A DNA stretch of 64,000 nucleotides from an uncultured Muribaculaceae bacterium (GTDB taxonomy: Bacteria > Bacteroidota > Bacteroidia > Bacteroidales > Muribaculaceae), in contig CAJUKU010000006.1 in the NCBI GenBank assembly GCA_910587425.1, positions 92,436 to 156,435 of the forward strand, given 5' to 3'. Below, one piece after another: positions 24,858 to 34,646 of the stretch. Positions within the stretch are counted from its first letter, which is position 1, and every line of letters starts with the position of its first letter. The notes under the pieces are model-generated. The model was not told where the DNA came from. It worked only from the letters and a program-made list of their open reading frames with translations, and made no database searches. The translations under genes were made by a program, and so were the position numbers.

Positions 24858-25502
24858 TCAGAAGAGGTAGGCGACGCGGAGATTCCAGGAGCGGTTGCGT
24901 GCGCTGTAGTTCGTGAGCAGCTTTGCCTTGAGGGCGTAGGTGACGCCGAGGTTGTAGCTGGCTGTCACCTGCCAACGCTGCAGGATCTCTGCTCCGAGAC
25001 CGAACTCGAGACCGAGGTCGCCTCCGGCATAGTCTAACGCGGGGTTCTTGCTGTGACCCACAAGAAATCCGAATGTGGGACCGGCAAATGCTATGGGCGC
25101 AATCTTCTCCTCAAATCCGTTCATGCGGGTGTACTTGAAGCGGAGATGGATCGGGAGCGCAAGGTAATGGAGGGCGGCACGTTCGGTGCCGAGTCCCTGC
25201 GATGACCATATAAGGCGTTCGCCCATGTGCAGTTTGGCTCCGCGCTGCTCGTAGTAGAGTCCGAGGTCGATGCCGAAGCCGATTCCGGGAAACATCATCT
25301 CGGCGGCAATTCCGGCGGAATAGCCTATGGTCTTGTCGACCGTCATGATCTCCGGCTGCTTGAAGTTGAGGTTGGTGAGGCTTATGCCGACCGTGGGACC
25401 ATATCGGAACTGTGCGGATGCTTTGGGCGCGAATGCTGCGACCATGATTACGGCAGCCACGAGTGCAGTCCTGACGACCGGTGATATAAGTTTATGTTTC
25501 AT
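24858..25502 (-). CDS. Outer-membrane beta-barrel protein (PorT-like family)
   Basis: From the ATG at 25500-25502 the protein has 214 residues and a clean signal peptide (MKHKLISPVVRTALVAAVIM followed by VAAFAPKASA). The rest alternates as barrel strands do (FRYGPTVGISLTNLNF, GFGIDLGLYYEQRGAKL, LPIHLRFKYTR, WQVTASYNLGVTYAL) and ends in an aromatic, RVAYLF, typical of outer-membrane proteins. The open frame reaches 25706, but the extra part is basic, overlaps purF and lacks a signal, so I rejected it. It lies 37 bases downstream of the purF-like gene on the same strand. Cargo unknown. Confidence 0.8.
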   Translation of the reverse strand: MKHKLISPVVRTALVAAVIMVAAFAPKASAQFRYGPTVGISLTNLNFKQPEIMTVDKTIGYSAGIAAEMMFPGIGFGIDLGLYYEQRGAKLHMGERLIWSSQGLGTERAALHYLALPIHLRFKYTRMNGFEEKIAPIAFAGPTFGFLVGHSKNPALDYAGGDLGLEFGLGAEILQRWQVTASYNLGVTYALKAKLLTNYSARNRSWNLRVAYLF

Positions 25503-25539
25503 TACAGATTGTTTCGTGTTAGTATGTTCTGTTGTCGTG

Positions 25540-26943
25540 TCAGTCGTGGCTCGAGCCGTCGAAGCAGTGGGTGCAGATCTTGCACTTGGGCAGTCCGATG
25601 GCGCTGACCACATTCTCGATCGATGCGAATGAGAGCGAGGTGATGTTGAGCTGTCGGCGAATCTCCTCGACCATGGCGCAGTAGCGCGGCGATCCGGTGG
25701 TGGCATACTCCTCGAGATGGGCGTCGGGCGAGCCTTCGAGCTTGTTGATGACGCGCCGTGTGATCAGCTCCATGTCGCTCTTCGATGCGGTGAAGTTGAG
25801 GAAACGGCAGGGGTAGATGAGCGGGGGGCAGCTGATGCGCATGTGCACCTCGCGCGCTCCGCACTCGTAGAGGTCGTTGACGTTGTCGCGGAGCTGCGTG
25901 CCACGCACTATGGAGTCGTCGCAGAATAGCACCTTGCGGTCGCGCAGCAGAGCCATGTTGGGGATCAGCTTCATCTTAGCCACGAGCTCGCGGCGCTCCT
26001 GTGTGCTCGGGGTGAAGCTGCGCGGCCATGTCGGGGTGTACTTGACGATGCCGCGCTTGTAGGGCACGCCCTTGCCTTCAGCATATCCGAGTGCCACACC
26101 GATGCCGGAGTCGGGTATGGCGCTGACGAAATCGACGTCGGTGTGGTCGGTCGACGCCATCTCCTTGCCGGTGGCGTAGCGCATCTCATCGACGTTGCGC
26201 CCCTCGTATTCGCAGACGGGGTAGCCGTAGTAGGTCCAGAGGAACGCACAGATCTGCATCTCCTCCTGCGGCTTGCGCAGCTGGCGGGTGGCGTCGGCTG
26301 TGAATTCCACGATCTCACCCGGTCCGAGATTGTAATCGATATGGTAGCCGAGGTTGGGGAAGGCGCAGGTCTCCGATGTAGCCGCGAAGGCGCCATCCTT
26401 GCGTCCGAGAATGATCGGTGTGCGTCCGAGGCGGTCGCGGGCGGCGATGATCTTTCCGTCGAGCAGTATGAGCATCGAGCATGAACCCTTGATGCGGTTG
26501 TAGACGTTCTCAATGCCGCTGACGAAGTCCTTGCCCTCGCTTATCAGCGCGGCTATCATCTCGGTGGGGTTGATGATGTCGTAGCTGTGCTCGCAGAAGT
26601 GGTGTCCTTTGGCGAGCAGCTCGTCGGCAAGCTCATTTATGTTATTGATGCGTGCCACGGTGACAATCGCGAACTTGCCGAGGTGGCAGTTGACGATGAT
26701 GGGCTGCGCGTCGGTGTCGGATATCACTCCGATGCCGGTGTTGCCGTTGAAGTCGGCAAGATCAGCCTCAAACTTCGTGCGGAAGTAAGAGTTCTCGATG
26801 TTGTGGATCGAGCGTGTAAAAATGCCGTCGTTGCAGGTAGCCATTCCGGCACGCTTGGTGCCCATGTGGCTGTTGTAGTCCACGCCGTAGAAAAGTTCGT
26901 CGACGCATCGCGAGTGTTTTGCAACTCCAAAAAATCCTCCCAT
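25540..26943 (-). CDS. purF: Amidophosphoribosyltransferase homologue lacking Cys2
   Basis: PurF converts PRPP and glutamine to phosphoribosylamine. The phosphoribosyltransferase half is intact, with the PRPP loop VLFCDDSIVRGTQLRD near residues 335-350, and a C-terminal CKICTHC segment recalls the Fe-S ligands of Bacillus-type enzymes. But the N-terminus reads MGGFFGV where active glutaminases have MCGI: the Cys that is the Ntn nucleophile is Gly. Gly2 is set by the ATG at 26941-26943. I recall the same MGGFFG start in other Bacteroidetes, so this is a lineage form, not a mutation. It may use ammonia or have another role. It lies 58 bases after purL. Confidence 0.82.
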   Translation of the reverse strand: MGGFFGVAKHSRCVDELFYGVDYNSHMGTKRAGMATCNDGIFTRSIHNIENSYFRTKFEADLADFNGNTGIGVISDTDAQPIIVNCHLGKFAIVTVARINNINELADELLAKGHHFCEHSYDIINPTEMIAALISEGKDFVSGIENVYNRIKGSCSMLILLDGKIIAARDRLGRTPIILGRKDGAFAATSETCAFPNLGYHIDYNLGPGEIVEFTADATRQLRKPQEEMQICAFLWTYYGYPVCEYEGRNVDEMRYATGKEMASTDHTDVDFVSAIPDSGIGVALGYAEGKGVPYKRGIVKYTPTWPRSFTPSTQERRELVAKMKLIPNMALLRDRKVLFCDDSIVRGTQLRDNVNDLYECGAREVHMRISCPPLIYPCRFLNFTASKSDMELITRRVINKLEGSPDAHLEEYATTGSPRYCAMVEEIRRQLNITSLSFASIENVVSAIGLPKCKICTHCFDGSSHD

Positions 26944-27001
26944 AGCAGGTGTTACTGTCCGGGTTACTTACTTTATATAAATGATCAGTTATGTCAGTTG
27001 A

Positions 27002-30000
27002 TTAGCTCTGGCGGTTAGCCTCGACCCAGCGGCGAGCGTTGACGAATGCGTCGATCCAGGGTGTCACATCGTCGTTGCGGTGCGATTCGGGATAGTAGGC
27101 GCACTGCCAGGGGAAGATCGAGCGCTCGAGGTGGGGCATCATTGCGAGGTGGCGACCGTCGTCGGAGCAGATGCCTGCTACCGCCGCACGCGATCCGTTG
27201 GGGTTGCCGGGATAAGCGCTGTAGTTGTAGCGTGCCACGATGTTGTAGCGGTCGAGCGGCATCGGCAGGTTGAACTTACCTTCGCCGTGAGCCACCCAGA
27301 TACCGGTCTTTATGCCGGAGAGAGAGCCGAACATCACCGATTTGTTCTCAGGTATCGCCACGCCTACGAACTGCGACTCGAACTTGTGGCTGTCGTTGTG
27401 CTCCATCCGTGTGCGCTTCTCATGCGAGGGGTTGATGAGGTTGAGCTCGATCATGAGCTGACATCCGTTGCAGATGCCGAGGCTCAGTGTGTCCTTGCGC
27501 TCGTAGAAGCGCCGGAGCGCCTGGCGTGCGTTGTCGTTCCAGAGGAAGCCGCCCGCCCATCCTTTTGCAGAGCCGAGTACGTCGGAGTTGGAGAATCCTC
27601 CGCAGAACACGATCATGTTGACATCCTCCAGGGTCTCGCGTCCGCTCATGAGGTCGGTCATGTGCACATCCTTCACGTCGAATCCGGCGAGGTAAAGCGC
27701 ATACGCCATCTCACGGTCGCCGTTGACACCTTTCTCGCGGATGATCGCGGCGCGGATGCCTGATTTCTCCTTGCGGTCGAGCGAGAGTCCGCGTGATGCG
27801 AGCTTGCCGTCGAATCCTGCGGGGAGGCGGTAGCGTATGGGCTGACGCTTGTAGTTGTCGAAGCGGAGTGCGGCGTGACGCTGACCGCTCTGCAGGCAGT
27901 CCATCAGATATGAGCTGCGGAACCATACGTCGCGTGCGTGGTCTATGCCGATCATCTGCTCGCGACCCTCGTGGTTGACGAGGATCATGCGCTCGTCGGA
28001 CGGATGACCGACGATGTGGTATGTCACTCCAGCCTCGGCGAGCAGTGCGAGAGCCTTGTCGAGCGAGGCGTCGGCGATCTGCAGCACTACGGCGGGGTTT
28101 TCAGCGAAAAGTATCTTTATGAGGTCGGTCTCACCGGCGGCGACGAACGATTCGGTGGTGAGGTCGATACCGCCCTGGGTGTTGGCGAACGCCATCTCAA
28201 GCAGTGTGGTGATGAGACCACCGGCTGAGACGTCGTGGGCAGCCATCACCGATCCGCGTGCCACGAGCTTCTGCACGGCGGCAAAGGCTGCGGCGAAGCG
28301 GGCGGGATCGGCTACGGTCGGAACCTCCGAGCCGAGGCGGTTGAGCGACTGCGCGAGCGCGGAGCCGCCAAGCGCGAGGGGTGAGGAGGAGAAATCGACA
28401 TAGATGAACGAGGATTTGCGGCAGCGCATCACGGGGCTTGCCACGCGGCGCACATCCTTGACCTGTCCGGCGGCGGAGATAATCACCGTGCCGGGGGCAT
28501 ATACCTTGTCGTCGCCATATTTCTGGGTCATGGAGAGGCTGTCCTTACCGGTGGGGATGTTTATGCCGAGTGCACATGCGAAGTCGCTGGCTGCCTCAAC
28601 GGCACGGTAGAGGGCGGCATCCTCGCCGGGATTCTTGCATGGCCACATCCAGTTGGCGCTGAGCGATACGCTGCGCAGACCCTCCTGGAGGGGAGCGCCT
28701 ACGATATTGGTCAGCGCCTCGGCGATTGCGATGACCGATCCTTTAGCAGAGTCGACGAGCGCTACCTGCGGTGCATGACCGATAGATGTAGCTATGCCTT
28801 TGCGTCCGGTGTAGTCGAGAGCCATTACGCCGCAGTCGCTGAGCGGGAGCTGAATCTCGCCCTGGCACTGCTGACGCGCTACCTTGCCGGTCACGGAGCG
28901 GTCCACTTTGTTGGTGAGCCAGTCCTTACATGCCACTCCCTCGAGAGAGAGCACATCGGCTACATACTGGGGGAGGTGAGCCTCATCATACTCCGGATCG
29001 GCGTATTTCAGCTCTATGGTGTTGTCGGTAAGAACCGTCTTGGGGGAGTTGCCGAACATGTCAGCCATGGCGAGGTCGATGGGCTTAACGCCATCAGACT
29101 GCTCGAAGACGAAGCGGTGGTCGTCGGTGGTCTCGCCCACGACGTAGAGCGGGCTGCGCTCACGCTCGGCGATGCGCTCCACGAGCTTGATATCCTTTTC
29201 GTTGATCACCATGCCCATGCGCTCCTGGCTCTCGTTGCCTACGATCTCCTTAGCCGAGAGAGTGGAGTCGCCCACAGGGAGTGCGGCGATGTCGATATGT
29301 CCGCCGGTAGCCTCCACGAGCTCGGAGAGCGCGTTGAGGTGACCTCCGGCGCCGTGGTCGTGGATAGACACGATCGGGTTCTTATCTGATTCAGCAAGGG
29401 CGCGGATCACGTTGCTGACGCGCTTCTGCATCTCGGGGTTGGCGCGCTGCACGGCGTTGAGCTCGATGGCGTTGGCATACTGACCGGTCTCCACCGAGGA
29501 GACTGCGCCGCCACCCATACCAATGCGGTAGTTGTCGCCACCCATGACCACAACTTTCTGTCCGGGCACGGGCTCGCCCTTGATAGCATCTTTCTTGGCT
29601 GCGAATCCAACGCCGCCGGCAAGCATTATCACCTTGTCGTAGGCATACATGCGTCCGTTCTCGTCATGTTCGAATGTGAGCAGTGAGCCGCAGATGAGGG
29701 GCTGACCGAACTTGTTGCCGAAGTCGGAGGCGCCGTTTGAAGCCTTGATGAGTATGTCGGCGGGTGTCTGGTAGAGCCATACGCGCGGGTTGAGCATGAG
29801 TTCCCAACGGTGGTCGGGCGACATGCGGGGGTATGATGTCATGTAGACAGCCGTACCGGCGAGGGGAAGGCTCGCCTTGCCGCCGCCGAGGCGGTCGCGG
29901 ATCTCACCACCCGATCCTGTAGCCGCGCCGTTGAACGGCTCGACTGTGGTGGGGAAGTTGTGGGTCTCAGCCTTGAGCGAGATTACGGTGTCGATATCCT

Positions 30001-30706
30001 TTGTCTCGAAATAGTCGGGACGGTCGGGGTTGACCGGGTAGAACTGCTGCACGCGCGGACCGCGGAGGAACGCTACATTGTCCTTATATGCCGACACAAT
30101 GGAGTTGGGATTCTCCTGCGATGTGCGCTTGATCATCTTGAACAGCGACATCGGCTTCTCCTTGCCGTCGATCACGAAAGTGCCGTTGAAGATCTTGTGG
30201 CGGCAGTGCTCTGAGTTGACCTGCGAGAAACCGAACACCTCGCTGTCGGTGAGCGGACGTCCGAGTTTCTCGGCGAGCTGGCGGAGATACTGCTCCTCGT
30301 CGGCGCTCAACGCGAGACCTTCGGCGCGGTTGTACTCGGCGATATCTTCGATATATACGATTGGCTGCGGCGAGTTGCTGACGGTGAATACGTTGGAACG
30401 CAGTCCTTCATATACACGCTCAAGCATCTTGTCGAAGCGTGGCGGATTCTCCTTGGTGAGCGTGAACTGCTCTATGCGCGTGATACCATGCAGCCCCATG
30501 TTCTGGGTGATTTCCACAGCGTTGGTGCTCCATGGGGTTATCATCTCCTTACGCGGGCCGATGTAGGTGCCTTTGAGCGAGGTGGATGCTAACGGTTTTG
30601 CTCCGTCGAAAAGCCAAGTGAGCTTTTCATTCTCGGTGTCAGAGAAACGGTGGTCAGTCTCAACGGCTATTACGTTGGATGCGCCTTTCTTGAAGAATAC
30701 TACCAT
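27002..30706 (-). CDS. purL: Phosphoribosylformylglycinamidine synthase, large single-chain form
   Basis: Converts FGAR to FGAM with glutamine and ATP in purine synthesis. At 1234 residues it is the fused type: an N-terminal PurS-like region, two AIRS-like ATP domains (HNFPTTVEPFNGAATGSGGE; SIHDHGAGGHLNALSELVE; AHDVSAGGLITTLLEMA) and a C-terminal class I glutamine amidotransferase (VFCGGFSNSDVLGSAKGWA). Its nucleophilic Cys lies in LGICNGCQLMIELN, near residue 1078. Start ATG at 30704-30706; a TAATTTTG element at 30783-30790 gives a leader of about 70 bases containing a small hairpin. The purF-like gene follows. Confidence 0.96.
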   Translation of the reverse strand: MVVFFKKGASNVIAVETDHRFSDTENEKLTWLFDGAKPLASTSLKGTYIGPRKEMITPWSTNAVEITQNMGLHGITRIEQFTLTKENPPRFDKMLERVYEGLRSNVFTVSNSPQPIVYIEDIAEYNRAEGLALSADEEQYLRQLAEKLGRPLTDSEVFGFSQVNSEHCRHKIFNGTFVIDGKEKPMSLFKMIKRTSQENPNSIVSAYKDNVAFLRGPRVQQFYPVNPDRPDYFETKDIDTVISLKAETHNFPTTVEPFNGAATGSGGEIRDRLGGGKASLPLAGTAVYMTSYPRMSPDHRWELMLNPRVWLYQTPADILIKASNGASDFGNKFGQPLICGSLLTFEHDENGRMYAYDKVIMLAGGVGFAAKKDAIKGEPVPGQKVVVMGGDNYRIGMGGGAVSSVETGQYANAIELNAVQRANPEMQKRVSNVIRALAESDKNPIVSIHDHGAGGHLNALSELVEATGGHIDIAALPVGDSTLSAKEIVGNESQERMGMVINEKDIKLVERIAERERSPLYVVGETTDDHRFVFEQSDGVKPIDLAMADMFGNSPKTVLTDNTIELKYADPEYDEAHLPQYVADVLSLEGVACKDWLTNKVDRSVTGKVARQQCQGEIQLPLSDCGVMALDYTGRKGIATSIGHAPQVALVDSAKGSVIAIAEALTNIVGAPLQEGLRSVSLSANWMWPCKNPGEDAALYRAVEAASDFACALGINIPTGKDSLSMTQKYGDDKVYAPGTVIISAAGQVKDVRRVASPVMRCRKSSFIYVDFSSSPLALGGSALAQSLNRLGSEVPTVADPARFAAAFAAVQKLVARGSVMAAHDVSAGGLITTLLEMAFANTQGGIDLTTESFVAAGETDLIKILFAENPAVVLQIADASLDKALALLAEAGVTYHIVGHPSDERMILVNHEGREQMIGIDHARDVWFRSSYLMDCLQSGQRHAALRFDNYKRQPIRYRLPAGFDGKLASRGLSLDRKEKSGIRAAIIREKGVNGDREMAYALYLAGFDVKDVHMTDLMSGRETLEDVNMIVFCGGFSNSDVLGSAKGWAGGFLWNDNARQALRRFYERKDTLSLGICNGCQLMIELNLINPSHEKRTRMEHNDSHKFESQFVGVAIPENKSVMFGSLSGIKTGIWVAHGEGKFNLPMPLDRYNIVARYNYSAYPGNPNGSRAAVAGICSDDGRHLAMMPHLERSIFPWQCAYYPESHRNDDVTPWIDAFVNARRWVEANRQS

Positions 30707-30737
30707 GTGTGATTATCGGTCTATTAAGTAATCTCTT

Positions 30738-30790
30738 CCGCACGTTGAATACGTTTGAGTGCCGGCGTGCGGTTTTATGCTGCAAAATTA
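30738..30790 (-). promoter_or_regulatory. purL promoter element and leader hairpin
   Basis: Minus strand TAATTTTG (30783-30790) is a -7 element; no good -33 box is seen. The leader then contains CCGCACG (30766-30772) pairing with CGTGCGG (30738-30744), a perfect 7-base stem with a 21-base loop. It has no U-tract. A role in purine control is possible but unsupported. Confidence 0.5.
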
Positions 30791-30908
30791 GGTAAAAACC
30801 GCGAACTTTCATGCCGGCGCGGTGCTTTTTTTCGCGCGATGTGTGGTGGGGCTGCGGAAAAAACAGCGAGTTGATAATTTTCGCGCTTGAGCCACGTTAC
30901 CTTATTAT

Positions 30909-33308
30909 ATGCGTAGAATTATTATTTTGTTGATCTCGGCTATAACTGCTCTGGGGATGATTCGGGCAGAGGCTGCGGGGCAGGTCACGCTCCGCGGTGT
31001 GGTGTCGGATTCCGACGGTGAGCCGCTTGCAGGGGTGTCGGTCAGGGCGTCGTCGGGCGCTGCCGGTGCTACACGCGCCGATGGCTCGTACCGTATCACG
31101 GCAGATGCCCCGGGGGATTCCCTTACCGTACGGTACACATTGTTGGGTTACGCCACTGTAGAGCGGGTGCTTTTCCGTCCGCACGGTGAGCTGACTCTGA
31201 ATATCCGCATGGATGAGGAGGATCATGAGCTTGATGAGGTAGTGGTGACCGATATCCGCAAGCGCACCGACGCCATGGAGCGGATCGATGCACGCGGCTA
31301 TTCGCGCCTGTCTGCCGGTCCTGCCGGCGGCAGCGTCGAGAGCATGATATCCACCATGCCCGGTGTGTCGGGCGTCAATGAACTGTCAAACACATACTCC
31401 GTGCGCGGTGGCGCGTATGATGAGAATGCGGTGTATATAAACGGTGTGGAGATTTACCGTCCGCTGACGATAACATCGTCGTCGCAGGAGGGGCTGAGCA
31501 TGATAAATCCAGATATGGTTGGCTCAGTCGAGTTCTCGACCGGTGGTTTCGGCGCACAGTATGGCGACCGTATGTCGTCGGTGCTTGATATCAACTACCG
31601 CCGTCCTGCCGCTGCCGAGGGGACGGTGTCGGCGAGCCTGATGGGTGGCAGCGCCGCTTTCGGGCATGGAGGCGCGCGCTTCTCGCAGCTGCATGGCGTG
31701 CGCTACAAACGCAATGCCTCATTGCTCGGATCAACCGACACAAAAGGGGAGTATGACCCTGATTTCTTTGACTGGCAGTCGATGCTGACGTATTCGCCCT
31801 CCGCGCGTGTGCAGATGTCGGCTTTGATCAACGTGAACCTCAGCAACTACCGTTTTGCCCCGACCGATCGCGAGACTACATTCGGCACGATGAACGATGC
31901 GAAGCGGTTCCGTGTGTATTTCGACGGGCAGGAGAAAGACCGGTTCAATGTGTTCACTGGAGCTTTCACCGTCGACTGGCGCGCTGCGGAGCGAACCACG
32001 CTCACCCTGCAGGCTTCGGGGGTGCGGTCGGATGAGCTTGTCGCATACGATATCTCCGGCGAATACTGGCTTGACATGGCGGGATCTGATGATGCCTCGG
32101 TAGGTGGTGAGCTCGGAGTGGGACGATACGGCGAGCATGCCCGCGATCGGCTGCGCACCACTGTCTATGGAGCGACATTGCGTGGCGCTACGGATATAGG
32201 CAGAAACCGCCTGACCTACGGCGTGTCTGTGCGGCGTGAGGAGATAACCGAACATGCCCGCGAATGGGAACGACGTGATTCCGCCGGATTCTCGCTTCCG
32301 GCATCGGGCGACGGACTGCGGGTATGGTATGCCTCCGCTTCCGATCATGAACTTGCTTCGACACGCGGATCTGTCTATCTTCAGGATAATCTGCGGCTTA
32401 CTCCTGCCGCTGGATTTGTGAACATAAATTTTGGTGTCCGCGGTTCATGGTGGAGTTATAATAAGGAGACAATCATAAGTCCACGCGTGCAGTTGGGCTT
32501 TGTTCCGGCGCGCGCTCCGCATTGGGCGTTCCGCTTCGCGACAGGGCTGTACTATCAGTCGCCTTTCTACCGCGAATTGTTGCGTCCGGTAGAGATCGGT
32601 CGCGGCGAGTATGTCACGGCGATGAATCCCGACATAAAGTCGCAGCGCAGCTATCAGGCGATCCTGGGAACGGACTTTACTTTCAATGCTTTCGGTCGAC
32701 CGATGAAACTGTCGGCGGAGGTGTATTATAAAGCGCTGTCAAACCTGATAGCCTACCGTAACGATAACCTGCGTCCGATATATTCGGGCGTGAACGACGG
32801 ATCGGGTCATGTGGCGGGCATCGACATGCGCCTGTTCGGACAGTTCGTGCCGGGAAGTGACTCATGGATCAGCCTCGGACTGATGAACAGTTCGGAGACA
32901 GTCGGCGGAATCAAGATGCCACGTCCAAACGACCGGCGTTATAACCTTTCGCTATATTTCACCGATTTCATTCCGGGAATAGAGCGACTGAAAGTTTCGC
33001 TGCGGGGTGTACTCATGGACGGACTCCCGACGACACCTCCACGCACAGACCGCCGCGAGGATTATTTCCGTATGCCGGCTTACAAGCGCGTGGATATCGG
33101 CGCAACTTACGGCATCATCGTTCCGCAGCAGTCCAACCGTCCGTCGTGGCTGCGGGGACTATGGCTGGGGCTGGATGTGTTCAATCTTTTCGATATGGAT
33201 AATGTGGCGGATTATTATTGGGTGACGGATGTGAATTCCATACAGTATGCCGTGCCCAACTATCTTACACGTCGGCAGGTGAATGTCAAGCTGACGCTTG
33301 ATTTCTGA
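30909..33308 (+). CDS. TonB-dependent outer-membrane receptor
   Basis: 799 residues. After a signal peptide comes a carboxypeptidase-regulatory-like domain (GVVSDSDGEPLAGVSVRA, to about residue 105), then the plug (MISTMPGVSGVNELSNTYSV, RGGAYDENAVYINGVEIYRP) and a 22-strand-type barrel ending RQVNVKLTLDF with the final aromatic. It imports a ligand with TonB energy. No SusD-like partner or regulator adjoins, so it is not a standard polysaccharide-uptake pair; such orphan receptors often take metal chelates or cofactors, but nothing here identifies the substrate. It is transcribed alone, divergent from purL, and ends at a strong terminator. Confidence 0.9.
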   Translation: MRRIIILLISAITALGMIRAEAAGQVTLRGVVSDSDGEPLAGVSVRASSGAAGATRADGSYRITADAPGDSLTVRYTLLGYATVERVLFRPHGELTLNIRMDEEDHELDEVVVTDIRKRTDAMERIDARGYSRLSAGPAGGSVESMISTMPGVSGVNELSNTYSVRGGAYDENAVYINGVEIYRPLTITSSSQEGLSMINPDMVGSVEFSTGGFGAQYGDRMSSVLDINYRRPAAAEGTVSASLMGGSAAFGHGGARFSQLHGVRYKRNASLLGSTDTKGEYDPDFFDWQSMLTYSPSARVQMSALINVNLSNYRFAPTDRETTFGTMNDAKRFRVYFDGQEKDRFNVFTGAFTVDWRAAERTTLTLQASGVRSDELVAYDISGEYWLDMAGSDDASVGGELGVGRYGEHARDRLRTTVYGATLRGATDIGRNRLTYGVSVRREEITEHAREWERRDSAGFSLPASGDGLRVWYASASDHELASTRGSVYLQDNLRLTPAAGFVNINFGVRGSWWSYNKETIISPRVQLGFVPARAPHWAFRFATGLYYQSPFYRELLRPVEIGRGEYVTAMNPDIKSQRSYQAILGTDFTFNAFGRPMKLSAEVYYKALSNLIAYRNDNLRPIYSGVNDGSGHVAGIDMRLFGQFVPGSDSWISLGLMNSSETVGGIKMPRPNDRRYNLSLYFTDFIPGIERLKVSLRGVLMDGLPTTPPRTDRREDYFRMPAYKRVDIGATYGIIVPQQSNRPSWLRGLWLGLDVFNLFDMDNVADYYWVTDVNSIQYAVPNYLTRRQVNVKLTLDF

Positions 33309-33327
33309 TAAGTTTACATGATATTTA

Positions 33328-33369
33328 AACAATGAGGGCAGCCCGGATATGCGGACTGCCCTCATTGTT
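33328..33369. terminator. Bidirectional terminator between TonB receptor and purT
   Basis: Perfect 14-base stem AACAATGAGGGCAG/CTGCCCTCATTGTT (33328-33341 with 33356-33369), placed 19 bases from each of the two convergent stop codons. Both strands have A/T-rich flanks. Confidence 0.85.
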
Positions 33370-33387
33370 ATGTATGTGGATTGATGA

Positions 33388-34578
33388 TCAGCGGGGGAGT
33401 ACGTTGACGCGGAGCCGGTCGTATGCACGGTCGGCTTTTGCGCGAGCCTCTTCAAGGGTCGGAGCGGTGGCGAGGATAACACCCATGCGGCGGTGACCCT
33501 TGATCTCCGGTTTGCCGAATATTCGCATCTGCACACCAGGCTCGGCAAGAACCTCCTCAAGCATGTCCATCTCGATCTTGTCGGTGTCGCCCTCCACTAC
33601 AATGGCGCGTGAGGCTGACGGACCGTAGAAATGGATTGCAGGGACGGGGAGTCCGAGGAGCGCACGTGCGTGCAGTCCGAACTCGCTCATATCCTGTGAG
33701 ATCATGGTGACCATGCCGGTGTCGTGCGGGCGGGGTGACACTTCGCTGAATATCACATCGTCGCCCTTGATGAACAGCTCAACGCCGAAGATACCATATC
33801 CTCCGAGGGCATCGGTCACCTTGCGGGCTATGTCGCGTGCTTTCTCGATCGCTACGGTGCTCATCGGCTGGGGCTGCCAGGAGTAACGGTAGTCGCCGTC
33901 GATCTGTATGTGTCCGACAGGCTCGCAGAAGCATGTGCCTGAGCAGCTGCGCACAGTCAGCAGGGTGATCTCGTAATCGAAATCCACGAATCCTTCGACA
34001 ATGACACGTCCGGCACCGGCACGTCCGCCCTCCTGGGCTATTTTCCAAGAGTTCTCGATATCGGCAGGTGTCTTGATGACGCTCTGTCCGTGACCGGACG
34101 AACTCATGACCGGCTTCACCACACAGGGGATGCCTACAGCCTCGACAGCCTTGCGGAATTCATCGTAATCGGAAGCGAAACGGTAAGGCGACGTGGGTAG
34201 CCCCAGCTCCTCTGCGGCAAGACGGCGAATACCCTCGCGGTTCATGGTGAGCCATGCTGCTGTCGCGGTAGGGGTCACGTTGTAGCCTTCCGCCTCAAGC
34301 TCGCGGAGCACCGGGGTGGCGATAGCCTCAACTTCAGGTATGATGTGGTCGGGTTTCTCAAGCTCTATCACGCGGCGAAGTTCCGCGCCGTCGAGCATGT
34401 TGAAGACATGGCTGCGATGAGCCACCTGCATGGCGGGAGCGTTGGCGTATCTGTCGCAGGCAACCACTTCAACGCCGTAACGCTGGAGTTCAAGCGCCAC
34501 CTCTTTGCCGAGTTCACCGCTGCCGAGCAGCAGGGCTTTACGACCCACCGGGGTCATTACCGATCCGATCTTTGTCAT
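33388..34578 (-). CDS. purT: Formate-dependent GAR transformylase
   Basis: Makes formylglycinamide ribonucleotide from GAR, formate and ATP, the alternative to PurN. ATP-grasp protein of 396 residues from the chosen start. Signatures: KALLLGSGELGKEVALELQ at the N-terminus, PCVVKPVMSSSGHGQS for the ATP lobe, GVELFIKGDDVIFSEVSPRP with the metal-binding Glu, and DTGMVTMISQDMSEF. I chose ATG 34576-34578 (MTKIGSVM) instead of the upstream 34603-34605, because the latter lies inside the -7 element (34603-34610) and cannot be in the transcript. Confidence 0.95.
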   Translation of the reverse strand: MTKIGSVMTPVGRKALLLGSGELGKEVALELQRYGVEVVACDRYANAPAMQVAHRSHVFNMLDGAELRRVIELEKPDHIIPEVEAIATPVLRELEAEGYNVTPTATAAWLTMNREGIRRLAAEELGLPTSPYRFASDYDEFRKAVEAVGIPCVVKPVMSSSGHGQSVIKTPADIENSWKIAQEGGRAGAGRVIVEGFVDFDYEITLLTVRSCSGTCFCEPVGHIQIDGDYRYSWQPQPMSTVAIEKARDIARKVTDALGGYGIFGVELFIKGDDVIFSEVSPRPHDTGMVTMISQDMSEFGLHARALLGLPVPAIHFYGPSASRAIVVEGDTDKIEMDMLEEVLAEPGVQMRIFGKPEIKGHRRMGVILATAPTLEEARAKADRAYDRLRVNVLPR

Positions 34579-34602
34579 TATGTAAGTTTTTGAGTTATGG
34601 TG

Positions 34603-34634
34603 CAAAGTTAAGATAAAAAAGTGAGATACCGCAA
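34603..34634 (-). promoter_or_regulatory. Promoter of purT
   Basis: Minus strand TTG (34632-34634), 21 bases, then TAACTTTG (34603-34610). The expected transcript starts near 34596, which decides the purT start codon. The promoter lies in the 68-base gap after lon. Confidence 0.7.
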
Positions 34635-34646
34635 CGTGATGTATGG

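Noticed and set aside
25503..25706. Upstream extension of the barrel protein frame
   Set aside because: Overlaps the purF-like gene, is Arg/Ser/Thr-rich, and would bury the signal peptide in the middle of the protein.
34579..34605. Upstream ATG of purT (MHHNSKTYI)
   Set aside because: It lies within and just after the -7 promoter element, so it is not expected in the mRNA.
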